Source of the DNA: Micromonosporaceae bacterium
Lineage (GTDB): Bacteria; Actinomycetota; Actinomycetes; Mycobacteriales; Micromonosporaceae
Length of the DNA: 22,082 nucleotides
Direction: 5' to 3'
NCBI GenBank assembly: GCA_003543035.1
Contig: DPJL01000245.1
Coordinates: forward strand, 1 to 22,082
Positions 7,874 to 16,275 of the stretch are shown piece by piece. Positions within the stretch are counted from its first letter, which is position 1. The number at the start of each line of letters is the position of its first letter. The notes under the pieces are model-generated. The model was not told the DNA's origin, did no database searches, and was given only the letters and a program-made list of their open reading frames with translations. A program made the translations under genes and the position numbers.

Positions 7874-10800
7874 CGCTGCAGGGTCACTCTGACCCTGGCG
7901 AGCCATGCACCCCAGCCGTTGGCTGGTTGGCTGTCATTGATGCGGAGATAGAACGCGCGGCCGTCGCCCCGTAGCTCGTTGAGATCGAAGGTGCGTTCGG
8001 CCCGGTTGGCCAGATCGCGGACATCGTTGGATTCAACGACTACGGTTCGCCAGGTCTGGTTGTCGGCGGAAACCTGTACGAGGAACTGGTTGCCGATGTC
8101 GAGCATCAGCGACCCGCCCGTGACATCGGCCGGTACCGTGAATCTGTAGGTGGCATAGGAGTTTCCGTCGGTGAACCGCGCCCGGCCGTCGAACACGACA
8201 CCGTCTAGCTGGGAGGCGCCGGGATCGAACAGCCAGGGGGCTTCGGCACTGGTACCCGGCGTAAATTGAATCGTGCCACCGACGAGCGTGACCAGACCGA
8301 GGTCCTTCGCAGGCCCCACGTTGGAGGATATCGCCACGTCAATCGGGTAGCTTCCGGGCGTGGCGGCCGACGCCACGGTGACTTGCACCGTCACGGTCTG
8401 CGAGGCGCCGGGCGCGATCGGCCCAAAGCCCGCGTTCGGCGGTTGCACTGTCCAGTCGGCCGGAGCGGTCGCGGTGACCTGGCCGGTGGCGGAAACCTTG
8501 GCATAATTGGCAATCGTCACCTTGACCGGCACGGTCTCGCCCGGCGAGGCGACTGCACCTTCGACTGTGGTGACGAGCGGCGATGTTCCAGCGGGTGCCG
8601 GGTTCAGCAGCTCGATCTCGGAAAGCGTTGCCGTGGCAGGAGACTTCACCGAGAGCCGATAGTGGACATAGGCGCCCGGTTTGGCGACCTTGAAGGCTCG
8701 AGTCTGCAAGCGCCAGGGGAACGTCTGGGCGTTTCGTTCATCGAGGACTGTCCAATTGACACCGTCGTTGGAGCCTTCGAGCGCCCACGCTGTCGGATCC
8801 TCAGCCGTGGCACCGGATCCGGAGCTGAGCGTGTAGAAGGTGATCGGCTGCCCGGCGGGGAACCGATAGGCGACCGAACCGGTGATAGCGGACTGCGTGT
8901 TCGAGTTGTTGTCGAAGAGCGGGTTGGCGGCGTCCAAAGTCATGTCGCGCAACGGGGTCGGCGTTGCATCGCCCTTGGTGATCGAGGGCGGAGCGGCGTC
9001 TTTGCCGCTGCCCCAACGAGAGGGCCGCGGCCCCATCCCGAATTCGATTACCCCACCACGCGAGAGCACGTCGTGCGGCAGGTAGGTCTTGTCGTAGCGC
9101 TTGCCGTTGACTCGCACGTCTTGGACGTAGACGTTGCGCGCGCTGTTGTTGGGCGCCTTGATGACCAGATCCCGGCCGTTCTCCAGGTGAATGGTGGCCT
9201 TGGTGAACAACGGCGATCCGATGGCGTAGCTTGGGCTGCCCATCTGCAACGGGTAGAAACCGAGGGCGCTGAAGACATACCACGCCGACATCTCACCGTT
9301 GTCCTCGTCGCCGGGATAGCCCTGCCCGATCTCGCTGCCGAGGTAGAGCCGGGAGAGTGCTTCGCGCACCTTCTCCTGAGCCTTCCACGGCTGCCCAACG
9401 TTGTTGTACATGTAGGGGATGTGGTGGCTGGGCTGGTTGCTGTGGCCGTACTGGCCCATCCTGATATCGCGGGCCTCGCGCATCTCGTGGATGATGCCGC
9501 CGTAAGAACCGGGGAAGGTAGCGGTCTCCGGGGTGGCGAAGAAGGAGTCGAGCTTCGCGGCGAGTTTGTCCTTGCCGCCGTAGAGGTTTGCCAACCCCTG
9601 CCCGTCCTGCGGCACGTGGAAAGCCATGTTCCACGCGTTGGTCTCGGTGTAGTCAAAGCCCCACACACGAGGGTCGAAGTTCGCCGGCTTCTGGCGCCAA
9701 CTGCCGTCGGCGTTGCGGCCCTGGAAGAATCCCGTTGCGGGGTCGAACATGTGCACGTAATTCTGAGCGCGGTTCAGGAAATACTCGTATTCCTCCGTGC
9801 GCCCCAACGCTTTGGCCATGTTGGCGATGCCGAAGTCGTTGATGTATCCGTCCATCGCCCACGACATGGCCTCACCGGTCGACTGCATCGAGGTGTAGCC
9901 GAGGAACTGTGACGTGGAAAGACCCTTGCGGCCGACGTTGCCGGTGGGCGGCGTGACGGTCGCGTTTTTCACTGCTGCGTCATAGGCGGCCTGAATATCG
10001 AAACCGTTGGCGCCCTTGAGGTATGCGTCGGCGAAGGCCACATCCGAGCTCGTGCCCACCATCAGGTCGGCATAGCCGGGGGAGGACCAGCGGGCGACCC
10101 AGCCACCGTCTTTGTATTGCTGGACGAAGCCGTCGGCCATCTCGCCCGCCATGGATGGCGTGAGCAAGCTGTACGCGGGCCAGGTGGTGCGATAGGTGTC
10201 CCAGAAACCGTTGTTCACATACACTTTCCCGTCCACCACGGGTGGATTCGGCACCGTTGTGGTCGCCGATTGCACCGCGTGCTTGAAGACCGGGACAGCA
10301 TTGGTACCAACGTTTTCGAAGCCCGAGTTCGGGTAGAGGAACAGCCGGTACAGGCTCGAGTAGAGCGTGACGAGCTGATCCTCGCTGGCACCTTCCACCT
10401 CCACGACCGTGAGCTTGGCGTCCCACGCCTGCTGTGCGCGCCGTTTGACCACCTCGAACGAGTCGGTGGCCGCGATCTCCAGCTCCAGGTTGTGCCGCGC
10501 CTGCTCCACGCTGATGAGCGAGGACGCGATCCGCATCTGTACGGTCCGGTCGGCTCCCGCGTTGAAGGCCACGTAGCCGAGCACGTTGTCGCGGCCCTGA
10601 CCCGCGAGCTTGGCGCCGTCCGTCACCGGCTTGTCGAAGACGGCGTAGTAGTACATGCGGGTCGCACCCGTCGACAGTCCACTGCGTACGTCAGAGAACC
10701 CGGTCACCACCCCGTTCGGCACGTCCAGGGTGAGCCCGCCGTTGTTGTTCACGTTGTCGAAGAGCAGCTTGGTGTTGTCGCCGGGGAACGTGAAGCGGAA

Positions 10801-12510
10801 CATCGCCGCGTGATCGGTCGGGGCGATCTCGGTCTTGAGCCCGTTGTCGAAGCCGACCGAGTAATAGTGCGGCTGGGCCACCTCATTGGCATGCCGGAAG
10901 GGCAGCGCCCGGGCGGTGCGCGACGCGTTCGGGATGCCGTCCGCGGCCGACGGCATGACCTGGAAGGTCTGCCGGTCACCCATCCACGGGCTCGGTTCAT
11001 GGCTCGCCGCGAAGGCCTGGATCTGCGGCACGTTCGCCGGGTTGTTGGCCCGGTGGTATTCGTAGAGCCAGCCGGTCGTGCCGGCGTTGGTCATCGGGGT
11101 CCAGAAGTTGAAGCCGTGCGGCAGCGCGGTCGCGGGGAAGTTGTTGCCGCGGGAGAAGCCACCGGTCGAGTGGGTGCCGCGCGTGGTGGTGACAAAATCG
11201 GAGGGCTTGAACCGGCCGTGGAGTGCTTGGTACGGCTGGCGCTTACGCTCGGCGACAATCTTGATGTCGTCCACCCAGCCGCGGAAGCCGAGTGGGCCGG
11301 CCGGGCTGTCGTAGCCGACGAGGATGCGCCGGATCGTCTTACCCCGCGCCACCTGGGAGATGTCGGCCTGCTTGTAGTTCCACTGATCGGCGTAAAGGGT
11401 CTTGGACTCGCCCTGACCGCGGGGGCTCAGCACGGCACCATGCTGGTCGCGGGCTCCGAGCTGGCTCAGGAACGTCCCATCGCTGAAAGCCAGATCGACT
11501 GCGACATAGGTGCTCGGATATTGCAGATCCGCTGCCGTGAATTCGGGGAAGACCACGTACGACAGCTCGGTGTTCCACGTGACCGGGATGTCCACCTCGA
11601 ACACCTTGTTGTAGGAGTACCCTCCACTTTGGGCAGTCGTGCTTCCCGCATACTGCAAGGCTTTGAGGCCCGTGAAGCCCGCCCTGGGCCGGGACACGAA
11701 GCCACCGGTCGGCCCGATGCCCACCTGACTGCGCATGTCGCTTGGCGGCTTCGGGCTCGTGTCACCGTCGGAGAGCTCCCACTCGGCGAGCTGAATGATG
11801 CCACCGCCGCCGTTGCTGGTGACGTTGAGCCGGTAGTGCAGGTATGCGGTGGCGTTGGTGAAGCGGTATTCCTTGCGCTGATACCGCGCGGGGAACGTCT
11901 CACCGGAGCGTGTGTCCAAAGTGGTCCAGCTCTGCCCGTCTTGCGACCCCTGCAACTGCCAGTCGCGTGGATCGCGTTCGGGCGCGTCGTTGGCGGACGT
12001 CAGGGCGTAGTGCACCACCGCTACCGATTCCGAAAGCTTGTACTGCACCCAGGCCGTGCTCGTGAAGACGAGCCACTTGGTGTTCACGTCGCTGTCGCCG
12101 ACGTTCTCCTTGACCTCGCCGCCGGCCGCATACTCGCCGCTCGCCGCGATCTCGGCGACCTTGTCGGAGATGCTGCCCGGGATCCCGCCCGGCATGCTCC
12201 CGGTGACGTTGGACGACCGCTCGGCGGTGTTGGTCCAAGTCGGCTGGGGATCGCCGAGCTCCAGCGAGGAGTAGAAGGCGGTGCCCTCGGCCTGGGCGAG
12301 CTGCCGGCCGGTCTCGGCAGAGCGGAGTTGCTCGGCGGCCGGCGGGGGAGGCGGCGCCGCGCCCGGATCGGGCGGCGGGCTGTACGAAGGGTTGGGACTC
12401 GGGGTGCTCGGGCTAGGCGTGGGCTCGGCCGCTGCGGCGCCCGTGGGCGCCAGCATGGCGGCAACCGTGACGAAAACCAGCATCAGAAGAACCCGTCGGG
12501 GGAATTTCAT
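7870..12510 (-). CDS. Secreted multimodular GH92 mannosidase-family enzyme
   Basis: 1,546 residues from ATG 12510, chosen for GGAAGG 8 nt upstream and an immediate signal peptide (RRVLLMLVFVTVAAMLAP, cleavage after AAAA). Order: Pro/Ser-rich linker (about 29-60); F5/8-type C domain (about 110-250); beta-sandwich module (about 255-425); GH92 N-terminal domain (about 440-685); GH92 alpha/alpha catalytic domain (about 690-1165); second F5/8-type domain (about 1180-1305); NEW3 domain (about 1310-1410); C-terminal carbohydrate-binding-like module. GH92 enzymes are calcium-dependent exo-mannosidases. The catalytic-base aspartates are kept in GDEDNGEMSAW (1068, 1070). The catalytic-acid position, normally Glu in a GNEPSH-type motif, is Gln1026 (SNQPSHHIPY). 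This predicts cleavage of a substrate with a good leaving group, such as mannose-1-phospho-6-mannose, rather than alpha-1,2-mannose. The gene is monocistronic, with an operator-like palindrome upstream. Confidence 0.95.
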   Translation of the reverse strand: MKFPRRVLLMLVFVTVAAMLAPTGAAAAEPTPSPSTPSPNPSYSPPPDPGAAPPPPPAAEQLRSAETGRQLAQAEGTAFYSSLELGDPQPTWTNTAERSSNVTGSMPGGIPGSISDKVAEIAASGEYAAGGEVKENVGDSDVNTKWLVFTSTAWVQYKLSESVAVVHYALTSANDAPERDPRDWQLQGSQDGQSWTTLDTRSGETFPARYQRKEYRFTNATAYLHYRLNVTSNGGGGIIQLAEWELSDGDTSPKPPSDMRSQVGIGPTGGFVSRPRAGFTGLKALQYAGSTTAQSGGYSYNKVFEVDIPVTWNTELSYVVFPEFTAADLQYPSTYVAVDLAFSDGTFLSQLGARDQHGAVLSPRGQGESKTLYADQWNYKQADISQVARGKTIRRILVGYDSPAGPLGFRGWVDDIKIVAERKRQPYQALHGRFKPSDFVTTTRGTHSTGGFSRGNNFPATALPHGFNFWTPMTNAGTTGWLYEYHRANNPANVPQIQAFAASHEPSPWMGDRQTFQVMPSAADGIPNASRTARALPFRHANEVAQPHYYSVGFDNGLKTEIAPTDHAAMFRFTFPGDNTKLLFDNVNNNGGLTLDVPNGVVTGFSDVRSGLSTGATRMYYYAVFDKPVTDGAKLAGQGRDNVLGYVAFNAGADRTVQMRIASSLISVEQARHNLELEIAATDSFEVVKRRAQQAWDAKLTVVEVEGASEDQLVTLYSSLYRLFLYPNSGFENVGTNAVPVFKHAVQSATTTVPNPPVVDGKVYVNNGFWDTYRTTWPAYSLLTPSMAGEMADGFVQQYKDGGWVARWSSPGYADLMVGTSSDVAFADAYLKGANGFDIQAAYDAAVKNATVTPPTGNVGRKGLSTSQFLGYTSMQSTGEAMSWAMDGYINDFGIANMAKALGRTEEYEYFLNRAQNYVHMFDPATGFFQGRNADGSWRQKPANFDPRVWGFDYTETNAWNMAFHVPQDGQGLANLYGGKDKLAAKLDSFFATPETATFPGSYGGIIHEMREARDIRMGQYGHSNQPSHHIPYMYNNVGQPWKAQEKVREALSRLYLGSEIGQGYPGDEDNGEMSAWYVFSALGFYPLQMGSPSYAIGSPLFTKATIHLENGRDLVIKAPNNSARNVYVQDVRVNGKRYDKTYLPHDVLSRGGVIEFGMGPRPSRWGSGKDAAPPSITKGDATPTPLRDMTLDAANPLFDNNSNTQSAITGSVAYRFPAGQPITFYTLSSGSGATAEDPTAWALEGSNDGVNWTVLDERNAQTFPWRLQTRAFKVAKPGAYVHYRLSVKSPATATLSEIELLNPAPAGTSPLVTTVEGAVASPGETVPVKVTIANYAKVSATGQVTATAPADWTVQPPNAGFGPIAPGASQTVTVQVTVASAATPGSYPIDVAISSNVGPAKDLGLVTLVGGTIQFTPGTSAEAPWLFDPGASQLDGVVFDGRARFTDGNSYATYRFTVPADVTGGSLMLDIGNQFLVQVSADNQTWRTVVVESNDVRDLANRAERTFDLNELRGDGRAFYLRINDSQPANGWGAWLARVRVTLQR

Positions 12511-12532
12511 GGGGGGTGCCTTCCGTCCCGAT

Positions 12533-12544
12533 GACAACGTTGTC
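12533..12544. promoter_or_regulatory. LacI-type operator-like palindrome before the GH92 gene
   Basis: GACAACGTTGTC is a perfect 12-bp palindrome with a central CG, the form typical of LacI-family operators at sugar-utilisation genes. It ends 22 nt upstream of the GH92 start. A TTGACG hexamer lies further upstream on the minus strand (12591-12586), but no good -10 box at normal spacing is visible. Confidence 0.55.
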
Positions 12545-12668
12545 CCGCGCTTGCGAAAGAGACGCTCCCATATCCGTGAATGTCACGTCAAGCGATGGAT
12601 GCAACGATTTCGCTGGCTCAGCGCCCCGAGGCGGGGCGGCCCGGGTCGCGTTTGGGTTTCCTGAAGTC

Positions 12669-12690
12669 GCCTCATCGCCTAAAATGAGGC
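12669..12690 (+). promoter_or_regulatory. -10 box embedded in an inverted repeat, SCO4226-like gene promoter
   Basis: GCCTCAT (12669-12675) and ATGAGGC (12684-12690) form a 7-bp inverted repeat. TAAAAT at 12680-12685, a good -10 hexamer, lies between and into the arms, 54 nt before the start codon. Protein binding to the repeat would block the promoter. No clear -35 is visible. Confidence 0.5.
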
Positions 12691-12739
12691 AAATCCGGCT
12701 TTTCGTGCCGGAGCTTTGCCCACACGGGAGGGTATGGTC

Positions 12740-12988
12740 ATGACCAAATTCATGGACGTCCATCACGGCTTCAAGGGCATCACCCAGGCGCAATTGAAAG
12801 AAGCGCACGCGGCCGACGTCGCGAACCAGGACAAGGAAGGCGTCAAATTCGAGAGCGCCTGGGCCGACCCAGAGGCGGGCATCATCTACTGCCTGTCCGA
12901 GGCACCTAATGCCGAAGCCGTTCAGCGCGTTCACGAAAAGGCAGGCCACCGAGCGGATGAGGTCCATCCGGTCCCGCTGATGGTTTGA
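12740..12988 (+). CDS. SCO4226-family (DUF4242) small protein, possible nickel binder
   Basis: 82 residues, the same size as Streptomyces coelicolor SCO4226, a nickel-binding ferredoxin-like-fold protein to which this reads as a homologue. Family-like segments are TKFMDVHHGFKGIT at the start, AHAADVANQDKEGVKFESAW in the middle, IIYCLSEAPNAEAVQRVHEKAGH and the ADEVHPV end. A compact alpha/beta cytoplasmic protein with no signal or membrane helix. ATG 12740 is chosen over in-frame ATG 12734 and 12716 because GGGAGGG (12726-12732) sits 7 nt upstream. Metal binding is inferred by homology; the physiological role is not established. The promoter carries an inverted repeat, suggesting repression. 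The GGDEF-EAL gene follows about 100 nt later and may be co-transcribed. Confidence 0.83.
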   Translation: MTKFMDVHHGFKGITQAQLKEAHAADVANQDKEGVKFESAWADPEAGIIYCLSEAPNAEAVQRVHEKAGHRADEVHPVPLMV

Positions 12989-13089
12989 TGCCTGCGACGG
13001 CACGTAACTCCTCCGGTGTCCGCTTTGGAGGATCTGCGGTACGGTACGACGGTCGCGGGGGAATGGCGACTCATACCGGTGATTGGTCG

Positions 13090-15426
13090 ATGACTGCGAC
13101 GAGAACCAGGGTATTGGCGGTGGTCGGCGCAGCAGCCGTCATCGGCATAACCGCTCATGTCCTCTACCAGAGGTACCACGTTGCCGCGGTCGTTATCGAC
13201 GACTCCGCTCAGCTCGCAGCCGGGCTAGCCGCCGCGGTGAGCTGTTGGTGGTATGGCCGTAAAGCGCAAGGCCGGGAACGCTATTGGCGCTGGCTGCTCG
13301 CGGCGGGCTTCGTGGGCTGGACCATCGGTATGGTGATCTGGTCCTGGTACCAGGTGTTCGGCGGGGATCTGATGCCGTCGCCATCGTGGGCCGACGCGGG
13401 CTACCTGACTTTGCCGGTGTTCGCCCTTGCCGCCCTGCTGATGTTCACCAAGCGGAGTCATCCGCCCCCGGTGCTCGTGCTGGACGGGCTCGTCGTGGTC
13501 GGATCACTGTTCATGCTCGCCTGGGCCACCGCGCTCGGAGCTGTGGTCAAAGGCGGAGCTCCGTCCACCGGCGAATTCGTGGTGGCCATTGCCTATCCGC
13601 TCTCGGACCTGGTACTCGTCGCAATAGTGGCTTTGCTTCTGGTCTTCCGGCGAATCGGGCCGAACGAGCGACCGGGTTTGCTCGAGTTGGGGCTCGGTCT
13701 CATCGCGCTCTCGGTTTCGGACAGCTTCTTCGCCTATCTGGTGAGCCGGGGCGCCGAGGACATGCCGCCGCTGCTCAACATCGGCTTCATCGCCGGCCCG
13801 GCCCTCGTCGCGGTCGCGGCGGCCGCTCGCAGCCGCAACCAAGTGCCGGGAGAGGTGCCGAGCCGAAGCAGGGCTAGCGAATTGGGCTACCTGCTGCTTC
13901 CGTATGCGCCGCTGGCCGCCACCGGAATTCTGATCTTCACCAAGATGATCACAGGTACCCGGCTGGACTGGGTCGAGACCTATGTGGGTTTGCTGGTGAT
14001 AGGCATGGTGGTGGTTCGGCAGCTCATTACCTTGCTGGAGAACCGATTGCTGCTGGAGCGGGTCAGGCAGGGCCAGGCTCAGCTGGAGTATCAGGCCTAC
14101 CACGATCCGCTGACCGGCCTGGCCAACCGCGCTCGCTTCCACGATCGGCTGGCGGCCGCCGTCGAGGTGCACCGGCGGGAGCACCGGCAGGTCGGGTTGC
14201 TTTTTGTGGATCTCGACGACTTCAAGCTCGTCAACGACAGTCTGGGCCACGCGGCGGGCGACTCTGTCCTTTGTGGAGTGAGTGAGCGCCTCCAGGCCTG
14301 TACGAGTGGTGTGGACACCGTGGCGAGGCTGGGCGGAGACGAATTCGCGATGCTGCTCGACGGCACCGTTGAGCCGCAGGAGGTCGGCGAGCGGGTGCTA
14401 TCCGCGCTGCGTCAGCCGTTCCAGATCGGCGGCCGCCAGGTCATTGTCAGCGCGAGCATCGGCGCGGTGATCACGGACACCTCCGAGCCGGATCTGACCG
14501 CGGATGCCTTGCTGCGGCGTGTGGACGCGGCGATGTACGGCGGCAAGCAGGCGGGCAAGGGCGTGATAACGGTCTACCGCAAAGAGCTCGTCGGGTTGGA
14601 CCATCCGGACCTGCCCACGTTCCTCGCGGCCGCATTGCGCGGGGAGCCGGATGCCGGGCCACTGCGGGTGCACTATCAGCCGATCGTGCACATGAGCAAC
14701 GGCGAGACCGTGGCGGTGGAAGCGTTGGCGCGGTGGAGAAGCCCGGTCCTGGGCTCGGTGCCGCCGCAGGTCTTCGTCGCCGCCGCCGAGCGGTCAGGCC
14801 TCATCGCCGAACTCGACGACCAGGTCCTCGACATCGCCTGCCGGGACACCGCCGCCTTGATCGGCAACGGCGACTCGCAACTGCGGGTGCATGTCAACAT
14901 CTCGGCGAGCAGACTCGGCTGTCCCTACCTTGAGGAAACGATCAGGCAGACCCTGATCCGGCATGGGCTGCCGGGTGACCGTCTGGTTCTCGAAATCACC
15001 GAGACCAGCCAGATCCCGGATCTCAACGCGGCAGCGGAATCCACTCGGCGGCTGCGCCAGCTCGGGGTGAAACTGGCGCTTGACGACTTCGGCACCGGCT
15101 ACAACACCCTTGCTCACCTGCATGCGTTACCGGTGGACATCGTCAAGCTCGATCATTCGCTCACCACGCATACCGATGAGCAGGAGCGCACAGAGGCACT
15201 GGGACGCTCGGTCGTGTCAATCTCGCACGCCCTCGGCATTTCGGTGATTGCCGAGGGCGTCGAGACGCAGGCGCAGGTGGGCCGGCTGATGCGCTGGGGT
15301 TGCCACCTTGGCCAGGGGTACCTCTACGGCCGGTCCATGCCGGTGGGAGCACTCGAAATCGGCTACCCGGCCGCGCGGGAGCATCACGTCAGTGAGGCGG
15401 GATCACCCCGTATACCGTCGCTGTAG
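13090..15426 (+). CDS. Membrane-bound GGDEF-EAL cyclic-di-GMP enzyme
   Basis: About 778 residues. The first roughly 315 form eight or nine membrane helices. A short coiled segment (ENRLLLERVRQGQAQLEYQA) leads to a GGDEF domain (about 335-500) and an EAL domain (about 515-760). The diguanylate cyclase site is intact (RLGGDEF at 415-419). The phosphodiesterase motifs are also kept: VEAL (544-546), NIS, LEITET, DDFGTGYN, VKLD and EGVET, with a final QGYLYGRSMP. It could therefore make and degrade c-di-GMP; the membrane part is probably the sensor. The start is uncertain: ATG 13090 has GGTGAT 6 nt upstream and opens on a natural membrane-protein N-terminus; ATG 13063 and 12985 are alternatives. 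The 3' end overlaps the convergent cyclase-family gene by 38 bp. Confidence 0.93.
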   Translation: MTATRTRVLAVVGAAAVIGITAHVLYQRYHVAAVVIDDSAQLAAGLAAAVSCWWYGRKAQGRERYWRWLLAAGFVGWTIGMVIWSWYQVFGGDLMPSPSWADAGYLTLPVFALAALLMFTKRSHPPPVLVLDGLVVVGSLFMLAWATALGAVVKGGAPSTGEFVVAIAYPLSDLVLVAIVALLLVFRRIGPNERPGLLELGLGLIALSVSDSFFAYLVSRGAEDMPPLLNIGFIAGPALVAVAAAARSRNQVPGEVPSRSRASELGYLLLPYAPLAATGILIFTKMITGTRLDWVETYVGLLVIGMVVVRQLITLLENRLLLERVRQGQAQLEYQAYHDPLTGLANRARFHDRLAAAVEVHRREHRQVGLLFVDLDDFKLVNDSLGHAAGDSVLCGVSERLQACTSGVDTVARLGGDEFAMLLDGTVEPQEVGERVLSALRQPFQIGGRQVIVSASIGAVITDTSEPDLTADALLRRVDAAMYGGKQAGKGVITVYRKELVGLDHPDLPTFLAAALRGEPDAGPLRVHYQPIVHMSNGETVAVEALARWRSPVLGSVPPQVFVAAAERSGLIAELDDQVLDIACRDTAALIGNGDSQLRVHVNISASRLGCPYLEETIRQTLIRHGLPGDRLVLEITETSQIPDLNAAAESTRRLRQLGVKLALDDFGTGYNTLAHLHALPVDIVKLDHSLTTHTDEQERTEALGRSVVSISHALGISVIAEGVETQAQVGRLMRWGCHLGQGYLYGRSMPVGALEIGYPAAREHHVSEAGSPRIPSL

Positions 15427-16198
15427 CACCGGATCCGTTGTGATTGCGGGTCCCGCCGGCGAGCACCCAGGCGCCGATCGGCGGGAGCTGGCTCAGATTT
15501 GCCAGGTTCTCAAAGCTGATCCGGTGCTTGTCATACAGGATGGTGGAAACGGGGAAGGTGTCGTCGACACCGCGATCCGGGCCGAAGGTGTCGGATCCGA
15601 GCGCGCCCCTGGTCGCGAGGCGCCCGGTGTCGATGAGCCATTGTGCCGCCTCGAGGCTGAACCCGGGCTGGTGGATGACTCCCTCCGCATCGAGGTTGGC
15701 ATAAGCCGGTGTGCCCCAACGGCTTTCCCATCCGGTCCACAGGATCACCGCGGCACCTCGGGGGATCCTTCCGTACCTGCGTTCCCAGTCGCGCAGATCG
15801 TCCACGGTCACCGCATAGTCTGCGTTCTCCGTTGCCTTGGCCCGGACATCGATCTTGGCCGCCGGGAGGAACAGATCCTGTGGATCGAGTTGATCCGCGG
15901 AGAGCCTGCCCTCGTGAAAGTGATTCGGCGAACCCCAGTGCGTGCCGGTGTGTTCACCTTCCCGGACGTATTGCATGTAGAACCCGTCCACCGGAACGGT
16001 TGCCATCGTCTCGAGGGTGAACTCCGGATCACCCGGGAACCCGCTCGTGGTGGCCGGATCGTTGACGTGGGACAGGAAGACCAGCCGCAGCCCGTCCAGC
16101 CGCATCGGCGAGTGCGCGGCGGCCGGAGCCGCTGCACCGCCGACCATCGCACCCGTCAGCCCCGCGGCCGCACCCATCATTACCCGCCGTCGCTGCAT
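15389..16198 (-). CDS. Secreted cyclase/kynurenine formamidase-like hydrolase
   Basis: 269 residues from ATG 16198, chosen for GAAGGG 6 nt upstream; ATG 16219 and 16228 are weaker. The N-terminus (QRRRVMMGAAAGLTGAMVGG, cleavage near AAAH) is a signal peptide with Tat-like arginines. The body matches the cyclase family (PF04199), metal-dependent hydrolases related to kynurenine formamidase. The signature at residues 83-93 reads HTGTHWGSPNH, so the two leading histidines are kept but the usual Asp (HxGTHxDxPxH) is Gly89. Later blocks such as DLRDWERRYGRIPRGAAVIL and HRISFENLANLSQLP are family-like. The substrate is unknown. It lies 77 nt after the DMT transporter gene on the same strand, preceded by an AT-rich stretch (16229-16246) that may hold its promoter. 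Confidence 0.85.
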   Translation of the reverse strand: MQRRRVMMGAAAGLTGAMVGGAAAPAAAHSPMRLDGLRLVFLSHVNDPATTSGFPGDPEFTLETMATVPVDGFYMQYVREGEHTGTHWGSPNHFHEGRLSADQLDPQDLFLPAAKIDVRAKATENADYAVTVDDLRDWERRYGRIPRGAAVILWTGWESRWGTPAYANLDAEGVIHQPGFSLEAAQWLIDTGRLATRGALGSDTFGPDRGVDDTFPVSTILYDKHRISFENLANLSQLPPIGAWVLAGGTRNHNGSGATATVYGVIPPH

Positions 16199-16275
16199 GA
16201 TTCGCCCTTCGGTAGCCATATCCGCCATGCTCTATCTAATTAGTAGCTGAGCAGGCTGACAAGGGGTCAGGCGGG

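Noticed and set aside
8266..9912. 548-residue plus-strand open frame antisense to GH92
   Set aside because: Same shadow effect; low-complexity Arg/Gly/Val-rich sequence with no recognisable motif.
10117..12534. 805-residue plus-strand open frame antisense to GH92
   Set aside because: It is a high-GC shadow: no ribosome site, no domain, and composition rich in Arg/Gly/Val/His. The GH92 frame on the other strand is unmistakable.
15308..16243. 311-residue plus-strand open frame opposite the cyclase-family gene
   Set aside because: No ribosome site or domain, while the opposite strand has a signal peptide, a signature motif and a good ribosome site.
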